DNA from: Ampullaceana balthica | Lineage: Eukaryota > Mollusca > Gastropoda > Lymnaeidae | DNA: 64,000 nucleotides | Direction: 5' to 3' | Assembly (NCBI GenBank): GCA_944989445.1 | Contig: CALYLW010000553.1 | Location: 450,687-514,686, forward strand | Shown here: piece by piece, positions 1 to 18,083 of the stretch | How positions within the stretch are numbered: position 1 is the first letter of the stretch | Layout of the letters: each line of letters starts with the position of its first letter | Notes under the pieces: model-generated | Seen by the model: only the letters and a program-made list of their open reading frames with translations | Databases searched by the model: none | Told to the model about the DNA's origin: nothing | Made by a program: the position numbers and the translations under genes

Positions 1-1960
1 TCACACTGTTGGGGGCCCAGGGCCCAAAAACGCTTTTTTTTCCTTATATGGACTATATAGAATATGAAATCACTAATTTTCTCATTTCTCGAGTAGGCAA
101 AAGCATGAAACTTTGGGAAGTTGTTGAGTAAAAACCAGCGATAGCGACGGGAGGAAAAGAAATTAAATTATAACTTCCTTGGGGCCGGGGGCCAAAATGA
201 AGTTTTTTCCTTATATGAGTTTTATAAAAACTAAAAATCACTAATTCTCCTATTTCCCGTGTAGGAAGAAGCATGAAACTCTAGGTAGTTGATAAGCACA
301 CTTCCGCTATGGTAACAAGCGAAAAAAATATTTAAAATAACACTTAATGGGGTCCGGGGGCCCAAATGTATACAAAAACTAAAAATCACAAATTCTCCTA
401 TTTCCCGTGTAGGTAGAAGCATGAAACTTGGGGTAGTTGTTAAGTACACTTCCATGATGGTAACAGGTAAAAACAATATTTAAATTATCACTTAATGGGG
501 TCCGGGGGCCCAAATGTAGTTTCTTCTTTTATTAAAAAAGACTCATCACTAATCTCGGATTAAACGCGTAGGTAGAAGCATGAAACTTTGGGAAGTTGTT
601 GAGTAGCCTCTCGCGACGAAAATTGGCGTAAAAGAATTTTTAAACAGGTTAAAAAACTATCTAAATTATCACTTACTGGGGGCCGGGGGCCAAAATGTAC
701 TTTTCTTCTTATATAAAAATCTGACTCATCACTAATTGTCCAATTTCTCGTGTTGGTAGCAGCATGAAACTTTGGAGAGTTGTTAAGTACACTTCCGCAA
801 TGGTAACAGGTGAAAAAGAATTTTTAAATTAACACTCATGGGGGCCGGGGGCCCAAAAAAGTTTTTTTTCCTTATATGGCCTTTATAAAATTTTAAAATC
901 AACAATTCTCCTGTTTCCCGAGTAGTTTTAAGTACACTTTTACGATGGTAACAGGTAAAAACAATATTTAAATTATCACTTACTGGGGGCCGGGGGCCAA
1001 AATGTAGTCTTTTCTTATATTAAAACTGACTCATCACTAATTCTCGGATTTCCCATGTATGTAGAACCATGAAACCTTGGGAAGTTGTCAAGTAGCCTCT
1101 CTCGACGACAAATGGCGAAAAAGAATTTATAAATTCAGCTTCATGGGGGCCGGGGGCCCAAAATCTTTTTTCCCCTTCCATTGGCTATATAAAAATTTGA
1201 AAATCACTAATCCTCCTATTTCCCGAGTAGGTAGAAGCATGAAACTTTGGGAAGTTGTTGAGTACACTTCCGCGATGGTAACAGGCGAAAAAATATTCAA
1301 AATTTCACTTACTGGGGCCCAGGGGCCAAAATGTAGTTTTTTCCTTATATGAGTTATATAAAACTGAAAATCACTAATTCTCCTAATTCCTGTGTAGGAA
1401 GTAGCATGAAACTTTGAGTAGTTTTTAAGTAACATTCTGTGATGGTAACAGGTTAAAAAACTATCTAAATTATCACTTACTGAGGGCCGGGGGCCAAAAT
1501 GTAGTTTTCTTCTTATATAAAAAACTTACTCATCACTAATTCTCCAATTTCTCGTGTTGGTAGCAGCATGAAACTTTGGACAGTTGTTAAGTACACTTCC
1601 GCAATGGTAACAGGTGAAAAAGAATTTTGAAATTCACACTCATGGGGGCCGGGGGCCCAAAAACTTTTTTTCCCCTTATTCTGGCTTTATAAAAATTAAA
1701 AATCCCTTATTCTCCTTTTTCCCGAGAAGGTAGAAGCATGAAACTTTGGGTAGTTGTTGGATAACATTCCGCGATGGTAACAGGTGGAACAATTATATAA
1801 ATTATCACATAACGGGGGCCGGGGGCCGAAATTTCTTATATGAGCTATATAAAAACTGAAAATCACTAATTCTCCTATTTCCCGTGTAGGTGGAAGCATA
1901 AAACTTTGGGCGGTTGTTGAGTACCCTCCCGCAATGGTAGCAGACGGAAAAAATTAAATT
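1..1960. repeat. Satellite-like array, ~164-bp units, about 12 copies
   Basis: A block recurs with the landmarks GGGGGCCGGGGGCC, then CCTTATATGAG, then GTAGAAGCATGAAACTTTGG, then GATGGTAACAGG. The GC-rich landmark falls near 10, 181, 349, 496, 679, 840, 984, 1145, 1315, 1483, 1644 and 1816, so spacing is 144-183 bp. Units are diverged and carry small indels. The array probably starts left of the window. The last unit passes without a break into the Helitron-like segment that follows. Short open frames inside it are repeat translations, not genes. Confidence 0.9.
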
Positions 1961-2184
1961 ATCAGCTCGATAGGATCACGGGAAGTGTGTCATTTTTTTA
2001 CTTTTCGTTTTTATTTTTCTGCGGGACTACAACAGACAGACAGACAAGACGGTGAAGTTAATATATGTATTATATCCATCATGATCAATTTTGAAATCAA
2101 TTTGTGTTTTGAATTTGTGTTACGCGGGTTCTCAATGCTTACTGAAATCCTAATTTACCGCAGCAAAGCGCGGGTATTTTGCTA
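1955..2184 (+). mobile_element. Helitron/HINE-like 3' end following the satellite
   Basis: After the last satellite unit comes a unique segment that ends with a GC-rich stem-loop (ACCGCAGCAAAGCGCGGGT, 2157-2175) and, nine bases later, CTAG before a T. A terminal hairpin followed by CTRR at an A/T target is the 3' signature of Helitrons and their short derivatives. The segment near 1970-2060 matches, in reverse complement, two copies near 32.05-32.10 and 34.05-34.10 kb (shared ATGACACACTTCCC). No Rep/helicase coding sequence is seen, so this is non-autonomous. Confidence 0.6.
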
Positions 2185-2629
2185 GTATTCCTATAAATAG
2201 TATCCGGCTAAAAAAATATCTCATTCGTCTTGAACTAATTTCATGCTTAGACTATAAAATGGAATGAGTGTTTTGGGGAGCTTTTCTAAGAAAAAAAATA
2301 ATCATATGGAAAGATATTGTTTTCATTTTTTGATTCATGTGAAAAGAAATTGAGCCTTGCCCATTAAATTTTTGTAACTATTCAGGACCTTTATTATTCT
2401 GGTAGAGTATAAAGAGAAAAGCAAGCGTTATTAAATACGAAATACAAAAATTGATTGGTAATATTTAAATTCATCATACTTTCTATTATCTGGACTCACA
2501 TATCGTGATTATTATAAAGATGGGGTTTGATTTATCACTACCCCAATTTCTTGATGCTTTTACACTCATTACTCATTTTTAAGGGGAATATGTGACTCAA
2601 AACCAAATAAAGTTATTTTATTTAATGTG

Positions 2630-2664
2630 CCTACCCCGTAGCATAGCACGGGCATTGTGCTCGT
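2630..2664 (+). mobile_element. Decayed Helitron-like 3' terminus
   Basis: CCCGTAGCATAGCACGGG can fold into a short stem and is followed by CATTGTGCTCGT, resembling the hairpin plus tail at 2157-2184. The terminal CTAG is degraded to CTCG. This may mark the end of a second related element, or the host copy into which the first one inserted. Confidence 0.35.
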
Positions 2665-2706
2665 TGCATCATATTGGCCATAGTCCACAGAACCAGAACT
2701 CGTAAC

Positions 2707-3410
2707 AGCAAACATCAACAGCTAACATCAACAGCTAACATCAACAGCTAACATCAACAGCAAACATCAACAGCAAACATCAACAGCAAACATCAACAGC
2801 AAACATCAACAGCAAACATCAACAGCTAACATCAACAGCTAACATCAACAGCTAACATCAACAGCTAACATCAACAGCTAACATCAACAGCAAACATCAA
2901 CAGCTAACATCAACAGCTAACATCAACAGGCTAGCATCAACAGCTAACATCAACAGCTAACATCAACAGCTAACATCAACAGCTAACATCAACAGCTAAC
3001 ATCAACAGCTAACATCAACAGCTAACATCAACAGCTAACATCAACAGCTAACATCAACAGCTAACATCAACAGCTAACATCAACAGCTAACATCAACAGC
3101 TAACATCAACAGCTAACATCAACAGGCTAACATCAACAGCTAACATCAACAGCTAACATCAACAGCTAACATCAACAGCTAACATCAACAGCTAACATCA
3201 ACAGCTAACATCAACAGCTAACATCAACAGCTAACATCAACAGCTAACATCAACAGCTAACATCAACAGCTAACATCAACAGCTAACATCAACAGCTAAC
3301 ATCAACAGCTAACATCAACAGCTAACATCAACAGCTAACATCAACAGCTAACATCAACAGCTAACATCAACAGCTAACATCAACAGCTAACATCAACAGC
3401 TAACATCAAC
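2707..3410. repeat. 13-bp minisatellite, about 53 copies
   Basis: The unit is CTAACATCAACAG. A CAAACATCAACAG variant clusters near 2750-2830, and single G insertions (CAGGCTA) occur near 2929 and 3124. From 3411 to about 3600 the array decays into loosely related CAAACACCAAACATT-type sequence. Confidence 0.95.
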
Positions 3411-3600
3411 ACCAAACACCAAACATTAAACATTAAATATCACCACCGAACATCAACAAAAACATCAACTTCAAGCACCAAACACAAAACACCAGACATA
3501 AACATCAAACATTAACATCAAACACAAAACACCAAGTATCAAATAACGAACCTCAAACTTCAAACACCACACACCAAACAAACAAATCAAACACCAAAAC

Positions 3601-4163
3601 AAAATATTCCCAAAATATTTATAGGATTTAAAAGCCACAATATTAAAAAAAAATTCTCAACTAAAAGTTTTAAGGAAACCACGTTGATGAAATAAGACGA
3701 GTTTTTATATTTCTATTTGAAAGCAAGACCCTCCCCCTTAATCCATTTACCATCAATTCCTCAGTACATGCGAGTTAAGATTTCCTGACACCCCAAAGCT
3801 ACAAACTACATCAGTGACAATACGGGTAACAAGGAGTTATTTACAATTTACAACTCTCAAAGCTTCCGCTATAACGAGAGACAAGGAGAAACGTTTCCTT
3901 AAAAAACTTTAAAGCCGATGTCAGGAGGCGGCTTAAGGAAAGTTTTAATCTCGCTGAATCATGGAAATAATCCATGACCCTCACGTCTGTCATCATGGGG
4001 GAGAGGGGGGTGGGTGGGGGTGGAGTATTAGCCTTGGGAGGAGGAGGGGGGTGTTTTGACAGACCACATGTCCCAGTGCAAAAAGGTAAATGTTGTGTAA
4101 ATATGGAGCAGTAGATAAAAGGCTAAAAGCGATTCTGTTACTATTTAATGTTTGAAAAATACA

Positions 4164-4200
<37 letters not shown>

Positions 4201-4717
4201 TCTAACAGTTGATTGCTGCCAAAAAAAAATAATCCTATAAACTGACTTTTTAAATTGTAATTCGTTTTTAAAAAAATGAAGTACCGAATAAGTGAAATAA
4301 TATTCAGATTAAAAAATTTGTACAATAACAACATTTTTTCATTCAATGGTGAGATACTGCGACCGTTATTTTTTTTAATGTTAAAATAGGGTCCTTTCAC
4401 AAAATAAAAGTTTACATTAAATATAAGGCCTACGTACTTTATCAAAATATGCTAAAAGAGTTTATAAAATTCAGTTTAATTTAAAGTGTTAAGCTTCGGC
4501 AAATTGAACATATACTGTATTTTGTATTCGCAATATTTAATTGAGTTCGCTGCATTACATTTTCAGTATGATGGAAATAGGGAAACGTTAAATGTCGTTT
4601 AAGAATCAGAGTAATACATAGAAGCACTCGCGTGTGATCAAAAGAATTATTGAGTAATATAAAATAATTATTTTCTCTCATAATAGAATAGTCCGGTAGA
4701 ATTTTTTTTTAAAGTTA
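3601..4717. other. No gene recognised; contains an (ATT)n microsatellite
   Basis: No exon with a recognisable protein or convincing splice borders was found. An (ATT)n run lies at about 4164-4201. If the GH13 gene continues downstream, this is intron. Confidence 0.5.
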
Positions 4718-4980
4718 GGGGCCGTCCATAAAGTACGTCACGCTATTTTTGACCATTTTTAACCCCCCCCTCCCCCCTGTCACAAACTGTCACACATCTC
4801 GGACTAAAGTACTTCCCACTTTCGAACAAAAATGTTGTTTTTTATTAACAAAATAATCAAAATTTAATATAAAACGGCGTGACGTCACAGATGGCCGGAC
4901 CCCCACCCCCTCCCCCATGTCACACTTTCGTACACCCCCTCCCCCCCCTCTGGAGCGTGACGTACTTTATGGACGGCCCC
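4718..4980. mobile_element. PIF/Harbinger-like MITE, 263 bp, TTA target duplication
   Basis: Terminal inverted repeats begin GGGGCCGTCCATAAAGTACG and are nearly perfect over about 28 bp. The element is flanked on both sides by TTA (4715-4717 and 4981-4983). A three-base TWA duplication is typical of PIF/Harbinger. The inside has C-rich runs and CACA/GTCACA motifs but no coding sequence. Relatives lie near 19.9-21.8, 23.0-23.4, 25.7/29.6 and 30.9-31.1 kb. Confidence 0.8.
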
Positions 4981-5128
4981 TTACAGAGCCACTAAAATAG
5001 AAATACGGCTACAAAATAAAGGGTTAAAAATTGTGTGCCACAGGGGAAATATCTGTTTGGGTGCTGATAAATTTTGAGGTCAAACATTTCATGATCATGC
5101 AGATATTTAACAGGAAATTAGCACAGAC

Positions 5129-10376
<5,248 letters not shown>

Positions 10377-10984
10377 TCATTTGGTGTTGGACGTCAGTTT
10401 TTACTAGTGATCAGTTGGAGGCTAGTTGGTTGCACAGGTCAGAAGTTTTTTTTTAAAAAGTCTATATTTGAGTAAATCGTTAGATGCTGATGATGGTCAG
10501 ATTCAATGTGTGACCAGAGTTGCCGTAGACTTGCGCCGTTACCTAGAGATTAGAGGATTGTTGCTCGACCCCTCAATAAGATCCTGTGTTTGGAATATAA
10601 AAATAATGTTAAAAAAAACAACAGAAAACAGAAAATTTACCAGCAGGCGATAACACAGTCAGATGTCACACTGGGAATTATACAAACTGTAAGTGGTTAT
10701 ACCTTTCACTTTTCTGTCAAGACTGTACTGAGAAAGAACTTTGAACCAGCCACACGAGGCTAAGTGCATCAGTAGTGAAGCGTGACAGGTACATAAGAGA
10801 AGATGTTGTGCCTAGGCACGTGTACTCAGAACTTGGTACTGATTTAAAATTTAAAAAAACACGCGCCACAAGTTGCCAGAAGTGTCACAAAATGTTGGAC
10901 TAGTTTTTAAAAAAATATTTCACCAGAGACGGGATTGTACGAGGGATGTGACGATGGGGAAAGTATTTGATCAAATGAAAGTAC

Positions 10985-11540
10985 CAGCAGGTTGTGATTC
11001 ATAAGCCATTGTCTTGAAGCATAATGGTGTTATGTTTCATAAACAATTCTCTGAAACTTTAATGGTATTATGTTTCATAAGCCATTCTATTAAAGTTTAG
11101 TGATGCTATACATGTTTCATAAGTCTTTCTCTGAAAAATTAATGGCACATGCATTCTATTTGATAAGGCATTCTCTCATAGTTTAAAGGTTATGTTTCAT
11201 AAAGCATTCTCTGAAGATTTAATGGTGTTACGTTTCATAAGTCGTTGTCTGGAAGTTTTATGGTGTTACGTTTCATAAGTCGTTGTCTGGAAGTTTTATG
11301 GTGTTACGTTTCATAAGCCATTGTCTGGAAGTTTTATGGTGTTACGATTCATAAGCAATTGTCTGGAAGTTTAATGGTGTTACGTTTCATAAGCCATTGT
11401 CTGGAAGTTTAATGATGTTACGATTCATAAGTCATTGTCTGGAAGTTTAATGGTGTTACATTTCATACGCCATTGCCTGGAAGTTTAATGGTGTTACGTT
11501 TCATAAGCCCCTTTCTGAGAGTTTAAAGATGATATGTTGC
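10985..11540. repeat. 38-bp minisatellite, about 13-14 diverged copies
   Basis: The unit contains GGTGTTACGTTTCATAAG and CATTGTCTGGAAGTTTAAT. Copies near 11220-11340 are almost identical; the outer copies are more diverged. Confidence 0.85.
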
Positions 11541-12116
11541 ATAATCCATTCAGCTACTCGCCTTAGCTGAGACATATACATCCTGAAATGGTTGGTCACA
11601 TCAAATCTGCTTACCTAGGTCATTGTGACACGGTGGATGTGCTATTATTACGACACGTTTCATGTTATATGCTAGACGTTTTCCCATCTTATCCATTATT
11701 AATGGGTATGTCTAGAATCATTGTATAGAAAGACAAAGAGCACAGACTATTCGCAAGTATTCATACATCGTCAGATTCAGTATTAAAAATATAAAATATA
11801 CATTTGATGCCTTATATTGCAATGGGTTATTTTAATTTTTAATGACTTTATTTTTGTGTAGATTTGGTGTAGAGATTATGTGTGTACTTTGTCAAGACCA
11901 AGCCAGATAGAAGCGTAATAGAATGAGCATCAATTTCCTAACGTAATCATGAACATTCCTGATAACTTGAGAATGTCCATTATCTAGTTTATTTTAATTT
12001 TTTTTTATAAATATGAGTTCAAGTGTTAGAAGATTTTCTAGTATCTTATTACAAAGGGTTGAGGAGTTTGAAGTATTTTCTGCATCGTGTTCACTACATG
12101 TTGACATATAGATCTG
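11541..12116. other. No feature recognised
   Basis: AT-rich single-copy-looking sequence with no supportable exon, terminal repeat or tandem repeat. Confidence 0.4.
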
Positions 12117-12124
12117 GTTGTTAC

Positions 12125-12956
12125 TAGGGACCAACCGGGAACCGCTCCGGACATCCGCCCCGGCCGGATATCGGGTTTTTCGGAACTATTCGCCTCGGCA
12201 AATAGTGCCCTGCAAATTGCCAAATATCTAAAAATACCTTTAAAAATAAAATTTTGGAATTCGATAAATATCATGATTAGTATATTTACAAGTTTTTAAA
12301 AATATAACAAATGTCACATAATTATAGAAATTAATAATTTGAAGTTATAAAGATATAAAATTAATAAACCAATTTTCTAAGACAATTTCGTGTTTACTTC
12401 TAGTGACTAGCGCGACCCCGCCATATTTACTAAAAAATTTAAACTGTTAAAATATCGAATAAAATAATAAAATAAATTCAAATTAAAGTAAATATATTAA
12501 CATAAATTAGCAGCGACTAACAGTTACAAAGTAAGTGAGTATCATATTAACAAGAGAGACCAAATTTATAAGTAAAATATAATGAATTTATCGATTTAAA
12601 TTTTAACAAATTAATAATCTATTCTATTCTTGTGTCCATAATATCATAATCATTGCATGAAGGTTGTAGACGGTGGTACAGTAAACAATAAAAAAAAACA
12701 GTCAATAATTTAATAAACCAAATTGAATGCCTGAAATTAAATTTTATTGGTGGAAAAAGTGAAAGCTAAATACAAGGCGGTTGTGGTTTTGCTAAACAAA
12801 GCAACCGCTAATCGTTTTCAAAACCGAAATTAATTCGGATTTCCGATTTTCGATTAACAACCCTACTACTCGGATTCGTACCCGAATCCGACAAATAGTA
12901 CATATAACTAATCGGATTTGGTACCCGGTAGAAAATGTCTACCCAGTTAGACCCTA
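12125..12956. mobile_element. Non-autonomous hAT element, 832 bp, perfect 8-bp TSD
   Basis: GTTGTTAC occurs at 12117-12124 and 12957-12964. The ends are TAGGGACCAACCGGG and, reversed, TAGGGTCTAACTGGG. The inside is AT-rich with TCGGATT/AATCCGA motifs near the right end. No transposase is seen. Confidence 0.85.
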
Positions 12957-13108
12957 GTTGTTACACATTTGTATTTTCATGTTCACGTATTAAATTCCTG
13001 TTAAACGTCAACAGTGGCATGAGTTGAATTTATTTCAAGTGAATCTTGCCCCTAGGCACATAATAGTAGACTATAAACTTATCTTCACCATAAAATTGGT
13101 GTTGCACT

Positions 13109-13733
13109 CTATGGCGGATTAAGGGAGGGGGCTGAACGGGCTAAAGACAGGGGCCCCCGATGATTTAGGGGCCCCCAAATTTAGTATAATTTATAATAAA
13201 GGTGGAAAATGTTTGCATGAATCCCCAAAAATAGCATAAATTAAATTAATAAATAAAATCGTATATATTAATCTGATCGCTATTCGGACCGGTAGCCCCA
13301 GTATCGATAAACCTGATTTAATTGGCTCAATAAGAGAACATATTAATAAATACTATTTATATCTTTTAAATTTTGTTCAAACATCAGGATCTTGTTGTCT
13401 TGAGGCAACGTGTTGTCTTGTGGCGCAAGCGGTAGCGGGTTCGATTCCCGGCGGGGGGCACATGTTTTTTTTTCATTTGTCTTTTTTTTTATAAATTATC
13501 TTTTTACACTCAATTTTAGTTTCCAGCAAACAGTTATTTCTTTGTGTTCGTTTTTTTTTGTTGATGAATCCGATCCCGGAGTACAGACACATTATGAACA
13601 AGGAACCAATGGACTATCTAGTTACAAGCAGTCTTATATTAGCTGCTAGCAATCATTTTACAGGGACGCTAGCTGGATAGGGCCCCAGTTTGAATTGCAG
13701 CCAGGGGCTCCGTGCAGTCTTAATCCGCCCCTG
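13109..13733. mobile_element. Non-autonomous hAT element, 625 bp, carrying a tRNA-like fragment
   Basis: Flanks are GTTGCACT (13101-13108) and GTTGCACA (13734-13741). The ends are CTATGGCGGATTAAG and, reversed, CAGGGGCGGATTAAG. At about 13421-13460 it carries GTGGCGCAAGCGGTAG and GGGTTCGATTCCCGGC, like the D-arm and T-arm of a tRNA without an anticodon arm. Confidence 0.8.
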
Positions 13734-13992
13734 GTTGCACACGTTTGCGCTGCGTGTATTCTTTTTTATGACATTGTACCAGATCTTTTGCCATACCCCC
13801 ATACATTTTATAGTTTTACACGTAAATCACATAGATCCCGAAAGTGTAGTATAAGACTGTCACCCGACATGATGATAGCCCTTGACCAATTTACAGGTTA
13901 ATGTAAAAACTAATGAACACACCAAAAAAAAATGGCGTGTGCATTCCTAAAGCGTTATAACACACGAGGTCGGAACAATTGTGAAACCGGTT

Positions 13993-14346
13993 AGCTCTGG
14001 AGTACAGCTATAGATTACGTCATTGGCTCTGGAGTACAGCTATAGATTACGTCATTGGCTCTGGAGTACAGCTATAGATTACGTCATTGGCTCTGGAGTA
14101 CAGCTATAGATTACTTCATTGGCTCTGGAGTACAGCTATAGATTACTTCATTGGCTCTGGAGTACAGCTATAGATTACTTCATTGGCTCTGGAGTACAGC
14201 TATAGATTACTTCATTGGCTCTGGAGTACAGCTGTAGATTACTTCATTGGCTCTGGAGTACAGCTATAGATTACTTCATTTGGCTCTGGAGTACAGCTGT
14301 AGATTACTTCATTGGCTCTGGAGTACAGCTATAGATTACTTCATTG
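13993..14346. repeat. 32-bp minisatellite, about 11 copies
   Basis: The unit starts GGCTCTGGAGTACAGCTATA and ends GATTACTTCATT. Units are nearly identical, with a TACGTCATT variant in the first copies and an extra T at about 14280. Confidence 0.95.
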
Positions 14347-15349
14347 GCCTTGTTGGTAGATTGGGGCCTCAGAAGTCAGAAGACTGCGATTTCAGCGTGT
14401 CTGTCTATGACCGTTAGTTGTCAGTTACAGCCAAATATTTTATGGGCAGTCATGGGTCAACAATGACCAGTAGCAGTTATTCTCAAACTTTCTAGGATTT
14501 CTATGTCTTTATATAGTAATTATTTATTTTTTAAAATGCAGGTAGGACCTTTTAACCGAAAGGCTACAGTTAACAATCACTAACCTCCACACCACTTGTT
14601 TTCACTTTTACTTATTGATAAAGTGGCAAGGCGCAGTAATTAAATGAACATCCAACGGAATAAGATAGCCTATATGGCATCTGAACCTGTATAGTTCATC
14701 GTTGGGCTTAGTTCTAGGACAGAGGAAATCTCACTTTAGAAAACACAAAGAGATACAACTGCTTGTAAAATTACCATAATTACTCATGAATAGAAATGAC
14801 TGATATTTGCCGATTTAAAAAAAGCTGGTATACAAAAATAGTGAATAAGACGAAACATTCTCGCGTAAGAATAAATCATTGGTTCACCTTCTCTCTTGTT
14901 TTTTTTTAAATTAAAGGTAACATTCATTACAGGCTCTTTAAAAAAAAAGATAATTTGCTGGCTAAAAAAAATATTTCATTTCGCATTGTAACATTTTTGA
15001 TTAGGTCATCGGAGAATAGGGACAGAGATTCCAAAATAGCCACTGGCCAATCCACGAAAACAATTAAAACAAAACAACAATATTTTGTAAACAACGAAAT
15101 GAACTATTTTATTCAAGGAGAGACGCAATATAGTTATTATTTTTTATTTAATTTTTTCTGCCTTCTGACTGTAATTTTTTACTGAGAGATAGAAGTACTT
15201 GAGAGCGAACCATATATAGATCTATGCCACATGTCTCTAGAAAGACAAGAATCTTGCAGTGCATCAGTGGAAGGAAGGACGTGGAAACAAAATACAAAAA
15301 AAGGGAATGAAAATGACGAGGAACTGCCCAAGACTCTTTACTCTTCTTA
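14347..15349. other. No gene recognised
   Basis: AT-rich sequence; the short open frames show no recognisable domain and no supporting splice context. Confidence 0.4.
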
Positions 15350-17770
15350 TTTACGCAGCGCAAGACCATCCAAAAATACAAAATTGTAGTTGTGTCGTAA
15401 AACATGTTAAATATAATGCGCACCGATCAGGAATTTGTTTATAAAAAGTGTTGTCAATAAAATAAGCACCTTATTGCGCGACAGAAAGGTTGTTCAATAT
15501 AATGCGCACTCTTACACTCTATCTCAAAAAATAACATGATACATAGGAATAAATAAAATAATCTAAAAAATCAATAATTTAATTACAGTACATGCGATCG
15601 ATCTGAAATTTTGATACATTGTTTTTATCATCGGTACGAAACTGCCTGTAAAACTTAAGCTCGCTAGCTTAAGAGGAAGTGGGTTAAAAATTGATCAAAA
15701 GTTTTGGCGACAAGCAAGCAATCAAGGGTTCAAACAAACAACCAGACACCACGAGTTAATATAAAGGATTTAATATAAAAAAACACGTAAAAACCAAGTT
15801 TTTGACTATAAATCCTTTATGTACGAGAAGTAACTAAAAGAATGTTCATTATAATACGCAGCGCAAGACCATCCAAAAATACAAATTTGTAGTTGTGTCG
15901 TAAAACATGTTTAATATAATGCGCACCGATCAGGAATATGTTTATAAAAAGTGTTGTCAATAAAATACGAACCTAATTGCGCGACAGAAAGGTTGTTCAA
16001 TATAATGCGCACCCTTACACTATATCTCAAAAAAATAACATGATACATAGGAATAGATAAAATAATCTAAAAAATCAATAATTTAATTACGGTACATGTG
16101 ATCGATCTTAAATTTTGATACATAGTTTTTATCATCGCCACCAAACTGCCTGCAAAATTTCAGCTCGCTAGCTTACGAGCAAGTGGGTTAAAAATCGATC
16201 AAAAGTTTTGGCGACAAGCAATCAAGGGTGCAGACACCACGAGTTAATATAAAGGATTTAAAAACCGTACAAAACCAAGTTTTTGATTATAAATCCTTTA
16301 TGTACGAGACGTAACTAAAAGAATGTTCATTATAATACGCAGCGCAAGACCATCCAAAAATACAAAATTGCAGTTGTGTCGTAAAACATGTTTAATATAA
16401 TGCGCACCGATCAGGAATATGTTCATAAAAATTGTTGTCAATAAAATACGCACCTTATTGCGCGACAGAAAGGTCGTTCAATATAATACGCACCGCGACA
16501 CTCTATTTAAAAAAATAACATGATATATAGGAATAAATAAAATAATCTAAAAATTCAATAATTTAATTACGGTACATGCGATCGATCTGAAATTTTGATA
16601 CATCGTTTTTATCATCGGTACGAAAGTGCCTGCAAAATTGCAGCTGCTAGCTTACGAGGAAGTGGGTAAAAAATCGATCCAAAGTTTTGGCGACAAGCAA
16701 GCAAGCAAGCAAGAAAACAATTAATCAACCAAACATAAACCACGAGTTAATATAAAGGATTTTTTTTAAAAAACGTAAAACCCAAGTTTTTTTCTATAAA
16801 TCCTTTATGTAAGAGACGTAACTAAAAGAATGTTCATTATAATACGCAGCGAAAGACCATCTAAAAATACAAAATTGTAGTTGTGTCGTATAACATCATT
16901 AATACTATGCGCACCGATCAGGAATATGTTTATAAAAAGTGTTGTCAATAAAATACGCACCTTATTGCGCGACAGAAAGGTTGTTCAATATAATACGCAC
17001 CCTTACACTCTATCTCAAAAATAACATGACACATAGGAATAAATAAAATAATCTAAAAAATCAATAATTTAATTACGGTACATGCGATCGATCTGAAATT
17101 TTAATACATTGTTTTTATCATAGGTACGAAATTGCCTGCAAAATTTCAGCTCGCTAGCTTACGAGGAAGTGGGTTAAAAATTGATCGTAAGTTTTGGCGA
17201 AAAGCAAGCAATCAAGGGCTCAAACAAACAACCAGACACCACGAGTTAATATAAAGGATTTAATTTTTAAAAAACGTAAAAAACCAAGTTTTTCACAATA
17301 AATCCTTTATGTATGAGACGTAACTAAAAGAATGTTCATTATAATATGCAGCGAAGACCATCCAAAAATACGAATTTGTAGTTATGTCGTAAAACAAGTT
17401 TAATATAATGCGCACCGATCAGGAATATGTTTATAAAAAGTGTTGTCAATAAAATACGCACCTAATTGCGCGACAGAATAGTCGTCCAATATAATGCGCA
17501 CCCTTACACTCTATCTAAAAAAATAACATGATACATAGGAATAAATAAAATAATCTAAAAAATCAATAATTTAATTACGGTACATGCGATCGATCTGAAA
17601 TTTTGATACATTGTTTTTATCATCGGTACAAAACTGCCTGTAAAATGTCAGCTCGCTAGCTTACAAGGAAGTGGGTTAAAATTGATAAAAAGTTTTGGCG
17701 ACAATCAAGCAATCAAGGGTTTGAAACAACCAGAGACCACGAGTTAATATAAAGGATTTAAAAAATGGGA
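15350..17770. repeat. Complex satellite, five units of ~480-507 bp
   Basis: Units start at GCAGCG(C)AAGACCATC near 15355, 15858, 16339, 16846 and 17348. Each holds in order TGTGTCGTAAAACATG, GCGCACCGATCAGGAAT, TTGCGCGACAGAAAGG, ACGGTACATGCGATCGATCT, CAGCTCGCTAGCTTACGAG and a short inverted repeat (TAAAGGATTTA ... TAAATCCTTTA). The CGATCGATCTGAAATTTTGA part resembles, in reverse complement, sequence near 32.16 and 34.17 kb in the Helitron-like copies. Confidence 0.9.
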
Positions 17771-18083
17771 AACCAAAAGAGTCATAGAGTGTGTCTTTCC
17801 ACCCAGAAAAGGTTCAACTTTTAAGTGTATTATTTTCAAAAAAAATTATTAAAAAAAATCAAATTAAAAATAAATGCAAAGTATTTCATTTTTGGAAAGC
17901 GGCTAATCCAAACTAAAGATTCGATATAGATCTAATTATGATTAAAAATATATTAAAAATTATGTAATCATCATGCTAATGAAGTCTAAGAAATTTTAGG
18001 TTTTATTTGTAAAAGAAACTTTAACAAATGTAATAACAACACAATATAAATGCCATCTTACAAAGGTCAGCCTTATATACGTA

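Noticed and set aside
1077..1435. ORFs around 1.1-1.4 kb
   Set aside because: Their peptides repeat with the satellite unit (SFMLLPTREIG) and have no known domain.
2707..3410. Possible CRISPR-like array
   Set aside because: Units are contiguous 13-mers without unique spacers, and the DNA is eukaryotic; it is a minisatellite.
13421..13460. tRNA gene
   Set aside because: The T-arm is good but there is no anticodon arm or acceptor stem, so not a functional tRNA.
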